Shown: one piece after another, positions 23,488 through 32,625 of the stretch
How the letters are laid out: each line of letters starts with the position of its first letter
Numbering within the stretch: the stretch's first letter is position 1
Assembly: GCA_036501425.1 (NCBI GenBank)
Contig: DASYAI010000021.1
Location: 1-64,000 of the forward strand
Length of the DNA: 64,000 nt
Direction of reading: 5' to 3'
From: DATKRB01 sp036501425
GTDB lineage: Bacteria > Actinomycetota > Acidimicrobiia > Acidimicrobiales > RAAP-2
Notes under the pieces: model-generated
Database searches by the model: none
Seen by the model: the letters and a program-made list of their open reading frames with translations, nothing else
Told to the model about the DNA's origin: nothing
Made by a program: the position numbers and the translations under genes

Positions 23488-24014
23488 CCCCCGGCAGCGT
23501 GGTGCGGGTGGCGGTGCTGATCGGTGCGGTGGTGGTGCTGCAGGGCACCCTGGGGCTGGAGCTGCGGATAGCGGGCGCACACCCCGAGGTGGGCTGGGTC
23601 CTCCCGATCTGCGCCGGCCTGGTGGCGGGTCCCGAGGCCGGGGCCGTCGTGGGGTTCGTCACCGGCCTGGCGACCGACCTGTTGGTGCCGACCCCCTTCG
23701 GCCTGAGCGCCCTGGTCGCCTGCCTGCTCGGCTTCGCCGCCGGGCGGCTGGCGACCACCCTGAGCGATCCGGGCCCGGCGGTCGTGCCGCTGGCCGCGGC
23801 CGCGGGCAGCGCCGTGGCGGCCATGCTGTACGCCGTGCTCGGGGCGGTGCTCGGCCAGGACCAGATGCTGCGGGTGGACCTCGGGGCAGTGGTCGGGGTG
23901 GTCGGGGTGACCAACGCCGTCGTCGCCCTGCCGGCCAACCGGGCGCTGCGGTGGGCGCTCGGTCGCGCGGCCCCCCGGCGGCGCCGGTCGGCCGCCCCCG
24001 GGGGGCGGTGGTGA
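23484..24014 (+). CDS. mreD: Rod-shape-determining membrane protein MreD
   Basis: A 176-residue, highly hydrophobic protein with about five membrane spans, beginning VRVAVLIGAVVVLQGTLGLE and including GLVAGPEAGAVVGFVTGLAT, then DLLVPTPFGLSALVACLLGF, the conserved MreD core. It was placed as MreD from this motif, its size and its position between mreC and PBP2. GTG 23484 overlaps the mreC stop, and the gene's own stop overlaps GTG 24011 of the next gene. Confidence 0.88.
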   Translation: MTPGSVVRVAVLIGAVVVLQGTLGLELRIAGAHPEVGWVLPICAGLVAGPEAGAVVGFVTGLATDLLVPTPFGLSALVACLLGFAAGRLATTLSDPGPAVVPLAAAAGSAVAAMLYAVLGAVLGQDQMLRVDLGAVVGVVGVTNAVVALPANRALRWALGRAAPRRRRSAAPGGRW

Positions 24015-26287
24015 CGAGGCGGTCGCTCCGCCACCCGATCCGCGGCGACCACCGCTATCCGAGGCCCGCCAAGGAGCGGTCGCGCGCCGTGCGGGGCCCC
24101 AAGGTCCGACAGCCCCGCATGCGTCCCCGCAAGAGCGTCCACGTGGCCTCGCTGGTCGCGTCGCCCGAGGACCAGCCCTCCCGTCCGTTCCTCCGGTTGA
24201 ACGTCATCGCGGTCATCGGGCTGGTGCTCTTCGGCGTGATGGTCCTGCGACTGTGGACGTTGCAGATCATCGACCACAAGAACTACACCGCCGCGGTGAG
24301 CGCGAATGGGCTCCGAGTGGTGTCGGTGCCCGCCCCGCGCGGCGACATCGTCGACCGCGACGACGTGGTCCTGGTGGGCAACCAGGTCCAGTCCGAGATC
24401 GTGCTGTCGCGCGCCGCCGCCTCCGAGCACCCCGAGGTGGTGGGCGCGGTCGCCGCCCTGATCGGCAAGAGCCCGTCCTACGTGCAGGCCCAGTTGGCCA
24501 GCGTGCAGTACAGCGTGTACCAGCCGGTGCCCCTCATGACCGACGCCCCGGCCTCCACCGTGCAGTACCTCCAGACCCATGCCGGCGAGTTTCCGGGCGT
24601 GAGCGTCCAGCAGGTGACCGAGCGCGACTACCCCCAGGGGGGCACCCTCGCCACCCACGTACTCGGCTACGTCGGCGACATCACCGGCACGGAGCTGGCC
24701 GCCCACCCCCACCAGGGCTACTCGGGGTCGAGCCAGATCGGGAAGTCGGGCCTCGAGGCCCAGTACGAGCAGTACCTGCGCGGCGTGGCCGGGCGCCAGG
24801 TCCTCGAGGTCAACGTGCGGGGCGACGTCGTGGGAACCCTCAAGTCGACCGACTTCGTGCAGGGCGACACCCTGGTCACCAACATCGACGCCAACCTGCA
24901 GGCCCAGGTGCAGAACGCGCTCGCCGCCGACATCGCCGCCGACCGGCGGAGCACCGACGCCCAGAGTGGCGGCATCCACCCGCCGGCCACCAGCGGGGCC
25001 GCCATCGTCCTGAACGTGACCAACGGCCAGGTGCTGGCCATGGCCTCGTACCCGACCTACGACCTCAACGAGTTCGTCGGCGGGATCAGCCAGGCCAACC
25101 TCGACGCGATCGACGCCCAGGGGGCGGAGAACGACAACGCCATCCAGGGCCTCTACGCGCCCGGCTCGACCTTCAAGCTCGTCACCGCCACCGCGGCGCT
25201 GGACAAGGGCATCATCAGCGCCGGGCAGTACGTGCGGGACACCGGGACCTACACGGTGAAGAACTGCACCGAGGGGTGCGCCTTCCACGACGACCAGGGG
25301 GTGGCCAACGGGCTGGTCAACCTGCCCCTCGCCCTGACCGAGTCGGACGACTACTACTTCTACCAGCTGGGCGACATGTTCTGGCAGGACCGGGCCACCT
25401 ACGGCGACCAGGCCATCCAGGACGTGGGCGAGCAGTACGGCCTCGACAGTTACACGGGCATCGACCTCCCGTTCGAGAACGTGGGCTACATCAACAGCCC
25501 GGCCGTCCAGAAGAAGCTCTACCAGCAGGACCCCAAGGGCTTCCCCAACGGCAATCTCTGGACGGTCGGCGACAACATCGAGATGGCGTTCGGCCAGAAC
25601 GCCGAGCTGACCCCGATGCAGATGGCCGTGGCCTACGCCACCTTCGCCAACGGCGGGACCCGCTGGGCGCCCGAGGTGGCCAACGCGGTGGTGGCGCCCG
25701 ACGGCCACGTGGTCGAGCGCATCGCGCCGAAGAAGACCGGCTCGGTCGACCTGCCGCCCTCGGTGAGCGGCCCGATCCTCCAGGGGCTCGAGGGGGCGGT
25801 GGGCAGCCCGTTGGGCACGGCCTACCCGACCTTCGAGGGCACGGCGCCCCGGTTCGACCTCGGGGCGTTCCCGCTGGCCGGCAAGACGGGGACCGCCACG
25901 GTCACCGGCCACACCGAGCCCACCGCCTGGTTCGTCGCCTTCGGTCCGGAGCCCAATCCCCAGTACGTGGTCCTGGTGGTCGTCGACCAGGGCGGGTACG
26001 GGGCGGACGCCGCCGCCCCGGCGGTCAAGGCGATCTACCAGTACCTCCAGACCAACCCGGTCTCGCCGACGCCCACCGTCCCCGCCCCCCACACCACACC
26101 GAGCACCGTCCCGGCGACCACCGTCCCGCCGGCCGGCGTCACCACCACCACCACCTCGACCACCGTCCCGCCGTCCCGCTCGACCCCGACGGCAACCACC
26201 AGGGCCCCCGGGGCGGCCGCGGGCACGGGGACCACCGGGACCACGGGGACCACCACCTCGACCGCCACGGGCGGGGGAGCGCCCTAA
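24011..26287 (+). CDS. mrdA: Penicillin-binding protein 2 (elongasome transpeptidase)
   Basis: A 758-residue class B PBP. A basic cytoplasmic N-terminus and a single membrane span (VIAVIGLVLFGVMVLRLWTL, ~70-90) precede the dimerisation domain with RGDIVDRD. The transpeptidase domain has SxxK Ser ~385 in APGSTFKL, the second motif as SDD (~444, the SxD form of PBP2) and KTGT (~624). The last ~80 residues are a Pro/Thr-rich extracellular tail (repeated TTT and PTP) unusual for this family. It cross-links lateral wall peptidoglycan with MreC/MreD. The usual rodA is absent downstream. GTG 24011 overlaps the mreD stop. Confidence 0.94.
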   Translation: MTRRSLRHPIRGDHRYPRPAKERSRAVRGPKVRQPRMRPRKSVHVASLVASPEDQPSRPFLRLNVIAVIGLVLFGVMVLRLWTLQIIDHKNYTAAVSANGLRVVSVPAPRGDIVDRDDVVLVGNQVQSEIVLSRAAASEHPEVVGAVAALIGKSPSYVQAQLASVQYSVYQPVPLMTDAPASTVQYLQTHAGEFPGVSVQQVTERDYPQGGTLATHVLGYVGDITGTELAAHPHQGYSGSSQIGKSGLEAQYEQYLRGVAGRQVLEVNVRGDVVGTLKSTDFVQGDTLVTNIDANLQAQVQNALAADIAADRRSTDAQSGGIHPPATSGAAIVLNVTNGQVLAMASYPTYDLNEFVGGISQANLDAIDAQGAENDNAIQGLYAPGSTFKLVTATAALDKGIISAGQYVRDTGTYTVKNCTEGCAFHDDQGVANGLVNLPLALTESDDYYFYQLGDMFWQDRATYGDQAIQDVGEQYGLDSYTGIDLPFENVGYINSPAVQKKLYQQDPKGFPNGNLWTVGDNIEMAFGQNAELTPMQMAVAYATFANGGTRWAPEVANAVVAPDGHVVERIAPKKTGSVDLPPSVSGPILQGLEGAVGSPLGTAYPTFEGTAPRFDLGAFPLAGKTGTATVTGHTEPTAWFVAFGPEPNPQYVVLVVVDQGGYGADAAAPAVKAIYQYLQTNPVSPTPTVPAPHTTPSTVPATTVPPAGVTTTTTSTTVPPSRSTPTATTRAPGAAAGTGTTGTTGTTTSTATGGGAP

Positions 26288-26290
26288 GCT
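26285..26290 (+). promoter_or_regulatory. Candidate -10 box of the radical-SAM gene
   Basis: TAAGCT overlaps the mrdA stop codon and ends 9 nt before ATG 26300; the next gene may be transcribed from here as a near-leaderless mRNA in addition to read-through. Confidence 0.35.
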
Positions 26291-26299
26291 GGCCGACCC

Positions 26300-28243
26300 A
26301 TGGCGTCGCTCTGGTCGCGCATCGAACCGCTGCTGTGGTCGGTGGAGAAGCCGGCCCGGTACATCGGGGGGGAGCAGGGTGCCCAGTCCCCCGAGCACGG
26401 CGCGGGCCGAGTGGCGTGGTTGCTGGCCTATCCCGACACCTACGAGATCGGGCTGCCCAACCAGGGCCTCCAGATCCTCTACGAGATCCTGAACGAGCGC
26501 GCCGACGCCCTCGCCGAGCGGACGTACGCCCCATGGACCGACATGGAGGCGGCGATGCGATCGTCGGGCATCCCGCTGTTCGCGCTCGAGAGCCATCGAC
26601 CGGCCGACGACTTCGACGTGCTGGCGTTCAACCTGGCGACCGAGCTCGTCTACACCAACGTGCTCAACATGGTCGACCTGGCCGGGATGGCGGTGCGGTC
26701 GGCCGACCGGACGGGGTCCGAGCCCCTGGTGATCGCCGGAGGGCATTGCGCGTTCAACCCGGAGCCCCTGGCGGACTTCGTCGACGCCTTCGCCCTGGGC
26801 GACGGGGAGGAACTGGTCGGCGAGATCACCGAGGTGCTGGCCTCGTGGGACCGCCGGTCGGGCGACCCGGCGGGCCGCCGATCGGTGCTCGACCGGCTGG
26901 CCACGGTCGACGGGGTCTACGTCCCGAGCCTGTACGCGCCGCGCTACCGCGACGGGCGGTTGGCGGGAACCGATCCGGTGAGCCCGAGCGTCCCACCGGT
27001 GGTCACCAAGCGGACCATCGGCGACCTCGAGCGGTGGCCGTACCCGCGCCGCCAGCTGGTCCCGCTCACCGAGGTCGTCCACGACCGACTGAACGTCGAG
27101 GTCTTCCGGGGCTGCACCCGGGGGTGCCGGTTCTGCCAGGCGGGGATGATCACCCGCCCGGTGCGTGAGCGCCCGGCGGAGCAGGTGGCCCGGATGGTGC
27201 GCGACGGCGTCGAGCGGACCGGCTACGACGAGGTGGCGCTCACCTCCCTGTCGACCGCCGATTTTTCGGGCATCGAGGAGACGGTGCGGGCGGTGATCGA
27301 CGATCCGCGCAACGAGGGCCGGGTGTCGGTCAGCCTGCCCAGCCTCCGGGTCGACGCCTTCACCGTCGGGACGGCGGCCCAGATCCAGCGGGTCCGCCGG
27401 ACCGGCCTCACCTTCGCCCCCGAGGGGGGGACGTGGCGGATGCGTCAGGTCATCAACAAGCTGATCAGCGAGGAGGACCTCTACGGCGCGGTGGACGCCG
27501 CGTTCAGCCAGGGTTGGCGGCGGGTGAAGCTCTACTTTCTGGTGGGCCTGCCCACCGAACGTGACGAGGACGTCCTCGGGATCGCCGAGCTGGGGCGGCG
27601 GTGCGTCGAGATCGGCCGGCGCCACCAGCGCTCGGTGACGGTGACGCTGTCGGTCGGTGGCTTCGTGCCCAAGCCCCACACGCCCTTCCAGTGGTTCGGC
27701 CAGGACCGGGTGGAGGAGCAGCAGCGCAAGGTGGCCCTGTTGCGCTCGGCCGTCTCGTCGACCAAGGGCCTCACCGTGCGATGGCACGATCCGGAGGCCT
27801 CGGTGGCCGAGGGGATCGCCAGCCGGGGCGACCGCCGGATCGGCGCGGTGATCGAGCGGGTCTGGCGGGCCGGGGGGACCTTTCAGGAGTGGTCCGAGCA
27901 CTTCGACCTCGGCCTGTGGCAGGCGGCCATGGGGGCCGAGGGGCTGGACCTCGACGAGACGGTGCATCGCCACCGCGGGGCCGGTGAGGCCCTGCCGTGG
28001 GATCACATCTCGGCCGGGCTGCACCGGGACTTCTTGTGGCAGGACTGGCAGGACGCGCTGGGCGAGGCCGGCCTCGAGGACTGCCGGTGGACCCCGTGCT
28101 ACGACTGCGGCGCCTGCACCGGTCTCGGGCTCGAGCACGTGGTCGCCTCGCCGGTCCCCCCGGCGGGGGGGAGTCAGGGGACGGGCCAGGACCTGGCGGC
28201 CGGGGCCAAGGTGCCGGTGCGCTTCAGCGGCCTGGTCTCCTGA
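26300..28243 (+). CDS. B12-binding-like radical SAM protein (TIGR03960 family)
   Basis: A 647-residue protein of unknown exact function. The N-terminal part resembles a cobalamin-binding fold (AYPDTYEIGLPNQGLQILYE, GGHCAFNPEPLADF, FALGDGEELVGE). The radical-SAM domain has the [4Fe-4S] motif CTRGCRFCQAG (Cys ~272, 276, 279), then EVALTSLSTADFSG and FAPEGGTWRMRQVINK. The C-terminus has a second Cys group, CRWTPCYDCGACTG, which may bind another cluster. In many genomes this gene pairs with the DUF2344/TIGR03936 gene and RNase E/G next to rplU, exactly as here. That conservation suggests a role in rRNA or tRNA modification or processing, which is an inference. Confidence 0.88.
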   Translation: MASLWSRIEPLLWSVEKPARYIGGEQGAQSPEHGAGRVAWLLAYPDTYEIGLPNQGLQILYEILNERADALAERTYAPWTDMEAAMRSSGIPLFALESHRPADDFDVLAFNLATELVYTNVLNMVDLAGMAVRSADRTGSEPLVIAGGHCAFNPEPLADFVDAFALGDGEELVGEITEVLASWDRRSGDPAGRRSVLDRLATVDGVYVPSLYAPRYRDGRLAGTDPVSPSVPPVVTKRTIGDLERWPYPRRQLVPLTEVVHDRLNVEVFRGCTRGCRFCQAGMITRPVRERPAEQVARMVRDGVERTGYDEVALTSLSTADFSGIEETVRAVIDDPRNEGRVSVSLPSLRVDAFTVGTAAQIQRVRRTGLTFAPEGGTWRMRQVINKLISEEDLYGAVDAAFSQGWRRVKLYFLVGLPTERDEDVLGIAELGRRCVEIGRRHQRSVTVTLSVGGFVPKPHTPFQWFGQDRVEEQQRKVALLRSAVSSTKGLTVRWHDPEASVAEGIASRGDRRIGAVIERVWRAGGTFQEWSEHFDLGLWQAAMGAEGLDLDETVHRHRGAGEALPWDHISAGLHRDFLWQDWQDALGEAGLEDCRWTPCYDCGACTGLGLEHVVASPVPPAGGSQGTGQDLAAGAKVPVRFSGLVS

Positions 28244-28248
28244 GCGCC

Positions 28249-29025
28249 GTGCCCGACGGTGCCGCCGGGTGCCGGATCCGCTTCACCAAGCTGGGCCGGA
28301 TCCGCTTCACCAGCCAGCGGGACGTGGCCCGGATGTGGGAACGGGCGCTGCGGCGGAGCGCGCTCGAGGTGGCCTGGTCGGCCGGGTTCTCGCCCCGACC
28401 CCTGCTCAGCTTCGGCCTGGCCCTTCCCACCGGCTGCGAGTCGACGGCCGAGTACCTCGACGTTCGCCTCGACCATGCCCCCCGGCCGGGGGCTCTCGAC
28501 CCCGCCGCCCTGGGCGCGCTGCTCCCCGACGGTCTGGAGGTGACCCGGACCGCGGTCCTGCCTGATGGCGGCTCCTCGCTCCAGCAAGAGGTATCATCGT
28601 GCACCTGGGAACTGGAGGTACACGGGGTGACCCACCGGGAGCTGAAGGGGCGGATCGAGCGAGCTCTCGACGCCCCCAGCCTTCCGGTCCGGCGGGAGCG
28701 AAAGGGTCGCCTGCTCGAGGACGACCTGCGCCCGCTCGTGCTGTCCCTCAGCGCGACAGGCCCCCTCGCGGGCCCCGTCGAGCCTCGAGCGGATGAAGCG
28801 GGCGGGCCAGCCCCGACGTTGGGGATCGGCGCCGAGCTGGCGACCCGACCCCGGGGCGTCCGCCCCATGGAGCTGCTGACGGTGCTTGGACCTGAGGTGA
28901 CCTTGGTCCGGGCCCGCAGGACCACGCAATGGATCGAGAGCGACGGCGGCCGCAGTGAGCCGCTCCCCTTGGAGGGCGAGCCCCCGGGCGCCGTCGTGCC
29001 GCACGCCGCGGAGCGTGCCTCATGA
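28249..29025 (+). CDS. DUF2344 (TIGR03936) radical-SAM-associated protein
   Basis: A 258-residue protein opening with IRFTKLGRIRFTSQRDVARM, followed by WSAGFSPRPLLSFGLALPTG and a variable C-terminal half. This is the classic DUF2344 core, elsewhere fused to or adjacent to the TIGR03960 radical-SAM protein. GTG 28249 is 5 bp after the previous stop, so the pair is co-translated or nearly so. The function is unknown; partnership with the upstream enzyme is inferred from conserved adjacency. The C-terminal ~100 residues (AGPVEPRADEAGGPAP and onward) are low in conserved features and may be flexible. Confidence 0.82.
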   Translation: MPDGAAGCRIRFTKLGRIRFTSQRDVARMWERALRRSALEVAWSAGFSPRPLLSFGLALPTGCESTAEYLDVRLDHAPRPGALDPAALGALLPDGLEVTRTAVLPDGGSSLQQEVSSCTWELEVHGVTHRELKGRIERALDAPSLPVRRERKGRLLEDDLRPLVLSLSATGPLAGPVEPRADEAGGPAPTLGIGAELATRPRGVRPMELLTVLGPEVTLVRARRTTQWIESDGGRSEPLPLEGEPPGAVVPHAAERAS

Positions 29026-29049
29026 ACCGTACGAGGAGGGACTCCCCTC

Positions 29050-30939
29050 ATGTCCGAGCCCGAGATCGGCACGCCCACGCCGGGCGAGATCGACACCGAC
29101 CCGACCCCGACCCAGGGCGCGGCCCGACGGGCGGCGGCCCCGCAGCGAGCGGCTGAGCCCCGGCCCGACGCAGGGGGGTCGAACGGATCCGCCCGCCACG
29201 CCGCCCCTCCGCCGCCCGGCGGCGGGGCACGCCCACGGATCGGCGACACCCGGCCCGCCCCCCGCGTGCCGGCGCACGCCGCTCCGGTCTCGCCCGAGCC
29301 ACCGGGTGGCCCGCTCGACAGCAACGGCCGGCCTCCCCGTCACGCGCTCCAGCCACCGGGGACCTCCGGGGTCAACGGGAGCCCGCCGCCGGACCCCCGA
29401 GGGGTCCCCACCGCCCCGGCGGCCCGCCCGGCACCGTCTGCCGCGCCGGCGGGAGGGTCGGCTAGAAGCGCGGTCGCGCCCGGAACGGTCCCGGTCCCCG
29501 AGGTCGAGCCGCGGGTCGACGGGGTCGCCGGGCTGGTGCTCGGCGGCGAGGCAGCGCCGGTGGTGGGCGCCGGGCCCGATGGAGCCGCCGAGGCCGCCCG
29601 CAAGGCCGGTCGGGGGCGGCGTCGGGGCGGTCGGGAACGGCGGAGCAAGATGCTGGGGCGCTACCTGGTCTGCGTGCACGTCCAGCCGCACGTGACCCAG
29701 ATCGCGGTGCTCGAAGGTCGGTCCCTGGTCGAGCACTACGTGTCGCGGGCGGCGGACGAGACCACCCAGATCGACGGCAACATCTACCGGGGCCGGGTGC
29801 AGAACGTGCTGCCCGGCATGGAGGCGGCGTTCATCGACATCGGCATCCCGAAGAACGGGGTGCTCTACCGGGGCGACGTTCGCTACGACCTCGAGGACGT
29901 GGAGGGCGGCGGTCGGGGCAGCCAGCCCCGGATCGAGGACGTCCTGCGCAGCGGCCAGTCCATCTTGTGCCAGGTCACGAAGAACCCGATCGGGGCCAAG
30001 GGGGCGCGCCTGACCCAGGAGGTCTCCTTGCCGGGCCGCTTCGCGGTCCTGGTGCCCAACAGCTCCGCCTTCGGTATCTCCAAGCGGCTCGGGGACAACG
30101 AGCGCCGGCGGCTCCGCAAGATCGTCGACGACGTGCGGCCCGAGGGGCACGGGCTGATCGTGCGCACCGCGGCCGAGGGGGCCAGCGCCGAGGATCTGCG
30201 ACGCGACGTGGCCAATCTGCTCGGTCGCTGGAGCACCATCGCCGAGCAGGCGGAGCGTTCCAGCGCCCCGGGGCTGCTCTACCGCGAGCCGGACCTGGCC
30301 GTGCGCATCTTGCGCGAGGAGCTCAACAGCGATTACCGGGGCGTGGTCATCGACGACCCGGTGCTGTTCCAGCAGGTGCGGGACTACGTGGCCGAGGTGA
30401 GCCCGGACCTGGTCGATCGGGTGGAGTTCTTCGACCCGGCCGTCGAGCCACTGCCGATCTTCGAGCGCTACCACGTCCACGAGCAGCTCCACAAGGCGCT
30501 GGACCGCAAGGTGTGGCTGCCCTCGGGGGGCTCGCTGATCATCGAGCGTACCGAGGCACTGACGGTGATCGACGTCAACACGGGCAAGAACGTCGGCAAG
30601 AGCAGCCTCGAGGAGACGGTCTTCCGCAACAACCTCGAGGCGGCCGAGGAGGTGGCCCGGCAGCTTCGGCTGCGGGACATCGGCGGCATCATCGTGATCG
30701 ACTTCATCGACATGGAGGTCCGCGAGAACCGCGAGAAGGTCGGCGCGGCGCTCCGGGCGGCACTGGCCCGCGACAAGACGCGCACCCAGGTGTTCGACAT
30801 CTCCGAGCTGGGCCTGGTCGAGATGACCCGCAAGCGGGTCTCCGAGGGGCTGATCGAGTCCCTGTCCACGGTGTGCGAGGTCTGCAACGGCCGCGGGATC
30901 GTCCTCGACCACGCCGTCCTCGACCACGCGGTGCGCTGA
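29050..30939 (+). CDS. rne: Ribonuclease E/G family endoribonuclease
   Basis: A 629-residue protein. Residues 1-200 are a Pro/Ala/Gly-rich, probably disordered arm unlike the catalytic part. From ~203 comes MLGRYLVCVHVQ and the S1-like RNA-binding segment GNIYRGRVQNVLPGMEAAFI, then DIGIPKNGVLY. The RNase E/G catalytic domain has Asp ~508 in VIDVNTGKNVGK and Asp ~552 in IVIDFIDME, with a zinc-link-like CEVCNGRG near 608. It starts maturation of rRNA and decay of mRNA. In actinobacteria the arms lie N-terminal, as here, instead of C-terminal as in E. coli RNase E. It lies between the DUF2344 gene and rplU. Whether to name it rne or rng cannot be decided by sequence alone. Confidence 0.92.
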   Translation: MSEPEIGTPTPGEIDTDPTPTQGAARRAAAPQRAAEPRPDAGGSNGSARHAAPPPPGGGARPRIGDTRPAPRVPAHAAPVSPEPPGGPLDSNGRPPRHALQPPGTSGVNGSPPPDPRGVPTAPAARPAPSAAPAGGSARSAVAPGTVPVPEVEPRVDGVAGLVLGGEAAPVVGAGPDGAAEAARKAGRGRRRGGRERRSKMLGRYLVCVHVQPHVTQIAVLEGRSLVEHYVSRAADETTQIDGNIYRGRVQNVLPGMEAAFIDIGIPKNGVLYRGDVRYDLEDVEGGGRGSQPRIEDVLRSGQSILCQVTKNPIGAKGARLTQEVSLPGRFAVLVPNSSAFGISKRLGDNERRRLRKIVDDVRPEGHGLIVRTAAEGASAEDLRRDVANLLGRWSTIAEQAERSSAPGLLYREPDLAVRILREELNSDYRGVVIDDPVLFQQVRDYVAEVSPDLVDRVEFFDPAVEPLPIFERYHVHEQLHKALDRKVWLPSGGSLIIERTEALTVIDVNTGKNVGKSSLEETVFRNNLEAAEEVARQLRLRDIGGIIVIDFIDMEVRENREKVGAALRAALARDKTRTQVFDISELGLVEMTRKRVSEGLIESLSTVCEVCNGRGIVLDHAVLDHAVR

Positions 30940-30996
30940 CCGGGCGGCGCGCAGGTCCGCCGGGCGCCACCGCCGGGGGAGGGCCCGACTTCGCGA

Positions 30997-31002
30997 TAGG
31001 CT
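30997..31002 (+). promoter_or_regulatory. Candidate -10 box of rplU
   Basis: TAGGCT ends 9 nt before the ATG at 31012, giving a transcript that begins within a few bases of the start codon. No -35 box and no ribosome binding site are evident. Confidence 0.45.
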
Positions 31003-31011
31003 GCCAGCCTC

Positions 31012-31326
31012 ATGTACGCAGTGATCAAGACCGGGGGCAAGCAGGAGCGAGTGGCCGAGGGCCAGCGGTTGCGCGTCGAGCTGCTCGGCGAGCCGATCGG
31101 GGCCGAGGTGAGCTTCTCGCCGGTCCTGGTGGTCGACGGGGAGAACGTGCAGGCCACCCCCTCGGCGCTCGCCGGGTCCAAGGTGGTTGCCCGGGTGGTC
31201 GGCGAGGAGCTCGGACCGAAGATCCGGGCGGCGACCTACAAGTCGAAGACCAACCAGCGCCGGCGGTGGGGACATCGCCAGCACTACGCCACGGTCGAGA
31301 TCACCTCCATCACCGCCGCCCCCTGA
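31012..31326 (+). CDS. rplU: 50S ribosomal protein L21
   Basis: A 104-residue L21: YAVIKTGGKQERVAEGQRLR, VEGxxV-type core EVSFSPVLVVDGENV, and the C-terminal signature YKSKTNQRRRWGHRQHYATV. It binds 23S rRNA early in 50S assembly. The length is normal. It is followed after 75 bp by rpmA, the universal rplU-rpmA arrangement. Confidence 0.97.
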   Translation: MYAVIKTGGKQERVAEGQRLRVELLGEPIGAEVSFSPVLVVDGENVQATPSALAGSKVVARVVGEELGPKIRAATYKSKTNQRRRWGHRQHYATVEITSITAAP

Positions 31327-31401
31327 CGCCCGGCGCGCCGAGCGGGCCGCGGACGGGGCGCCCCGAGGCGGGCAGCCCGCGACCACAAGGAGCAGATCGT
31401 C

Positions 31402-31677
31402 ATGTCCAAGACCAAGGGTGGAGGCTCGACCCGTAACGGGCGGGACTCCAACGCGCAGCGCCTCGGCGTGAAGGTGTTCGACGGCACGGCGGTGTCGGCC
31501 GGATCGATCATCGTCCGGCAGCGGGGAACCCACTTCCACCCCGGCGCGAATGTGGGCCGCGGCGGTGACGACACCCTCTTCGCGCTGGCCCCCGGTCGGG
31601 TGAAGTTCGGCCGCCGGCGCGGCCGCAAGCTGGTGGACATCGTGACCGGCGCCCCCGAGGAGGCGGCGCAGGCCTGA
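31402..31677 (+). CDS. rpmA: 50S ribosomal protein L27
   Basis: A 91-residue L27 with STRNGRDSNAQRLGVKVFDG, IIVRQRGTHFHPG and VGRGGDDTLFAL; the N-terminus reaches the peptidyl-transferase centre. It begins SKTKGGGSTRNG with no cleavable N-terminal extension of the Firmicutes kind. AAGGAG lies ~8 nt before ATG 31402, so unlike rplU it uses a standard ribosome binding site, consistent with being the second gene of the transcript. Confidence 0.97.
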   Translation: MSKTKGGGSTRNGRDSNAQRLGVKVFDGTAVSAGSIIVRQRGTHFHPGANVGRGGDDTLFALAPGRVKFGRRRGRKLVDIVTGAPEEAAQA

Positions 31678-31731
31678 GCACCGCCGCCGGCCGGACGCGA
31701 CCCGTCCCGCCGGCGAGGGGCTCGATGGACG

Positions 31732-32619
31732 TCAGTCCCCGAGCGACTCGAGCAAGGCGCGCACGAGGGCGGCGAGGGTCGGAGCGGACTCCGCCGCCAC
31801 GTCGACGATCTGGTCGCTCGACACGTGCCCCGGGCCGACGCCGGCTGCCGCATTGGTGACCACGGCTAGCCCGAGCACCTCGGCGCCGAGGTGCCGCGCG
31901 GCGATGGCTTCGGTCGCCGCCGACATGCCGACCAGATCGGCGCCGAGGGTGCGCAGCATGCGGATCTCGGCCGGGGTCTCGAAGTGGGGACCGGGCAGCT
32001 GGGCGTACACCCCCTCGGGCAAGGGCGCCTGGCCCTCGGGTCGACCCCCGGCGCCCGGCCGGGCGGCCGCGGCGCCCGCCAGCGCCCGGAGCCGGGGCGA
32101 CCAGGCATCGACCAGGTCGACGAAGGGCGTGCCGGCCCGCTCGCCGGGATGGACGCCGGTCAGGGGCGAGCGGCCGGTCAGGTTGAGGTGGTCGCTGATC
32201 GCCACGATCGAGCCGAGGGCGAGGTCGGGTCGGATCGCCCCGGCGGCGCAGGTGAGCACCACCGTGTGGCAGCCCCCGGCGATGGCGGTGCGCAGGGCGT
32301 GGGCGCTCTGGTGCTCGGTGACGCCCTCGTAGAGGTGGGCCCGTCCGGCGGTGACCAGGACCCGACGGGGCCCGATGGGCAACGACCACGCCGCGGCGCG
32401 ATGGCCGAGCCCGGTGAAGCGGGGGAACCCCGGTAGCGTCGAGAGGTCGAGCGTCGGCCCGTCGGCCCCGAGCAGCCGGGCGGCCCCCGAGAGTCCCGAG
32501 CCGAGCACCACCACGACGTCGTGGTGGTCCGAGCCGGTCCGTCGGGCCAGTTCGCGTGCCGCGAGGTGCGAGTGCTCGAAGGGATCGGAGCTCGGCGGAC
32601 GGGGCTCGCCGCGCGGCAT
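31732..32619 (-). CDS. Purine nucleoside phosphorylase (trimeric type)
   Basis: A 295-residue enzyme that splits purine (deoxy)nucleosides with phosphate. Family motifs: VVVLGSGLSGAA, TAGRAHLYEGV, LTCAAGAIRPDLALGSIVAI, SDHLNLTG, LPGPHFETPAEIRMLRTLGA, LVGMSAATEAIAARHLGAEV and VTNAAAGV (typical TNxxAG). These fit the hexose-size trimeric PNP/MTAP family; the ...GMS.A.E...A pocket favours PNP over MTA phosphorylase. It is transcribed opposite to its surroundings, sharing a 117-bp divergent region with the DtxR-type regulator. Together with the MtaD-like deaminase at 33428 it suggests a purine/5'-thioadenosine salvage spot. Confidence 0.92.
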   Translation of the reverse strand: MPRGEPRPPSSDPFEHSHLAARELARRTGSDHHDVVVVLGSGLSGAARLLGADGPTLDLSTLPGFPRFTGLGHRAAAWSLPIGPRRVLVTAGRAHLYEGVTEHQSAHALRTAIAGGCHTVVLTCAAGAIRPDLALGSIVAISDHLNLTGRSPLTGVHPGERAGTPFVDLVDAWSPRLRALAGAAAARPGAGGRPEGQAPLPEGVYAQLPGPHFETPAEIRMLRTLGADLVGMSAATEAIAARHLGAEVLGLAVVTNAAAGVGPGHVSSDQIVDVAAESAPTLAALVRALLESLGD

Positions 32620-32625
32620 GGCGTC

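Noticed and set aside
23420..28138. A 1572-codon open frame on the minus strand across mreD, mrdA and the radical-SAM gene
   Set aside because: It is the antisense shadow of strongly coding, high-GC3 genes; its translation is Arg/His/Pro/Leu-rich without any domain.
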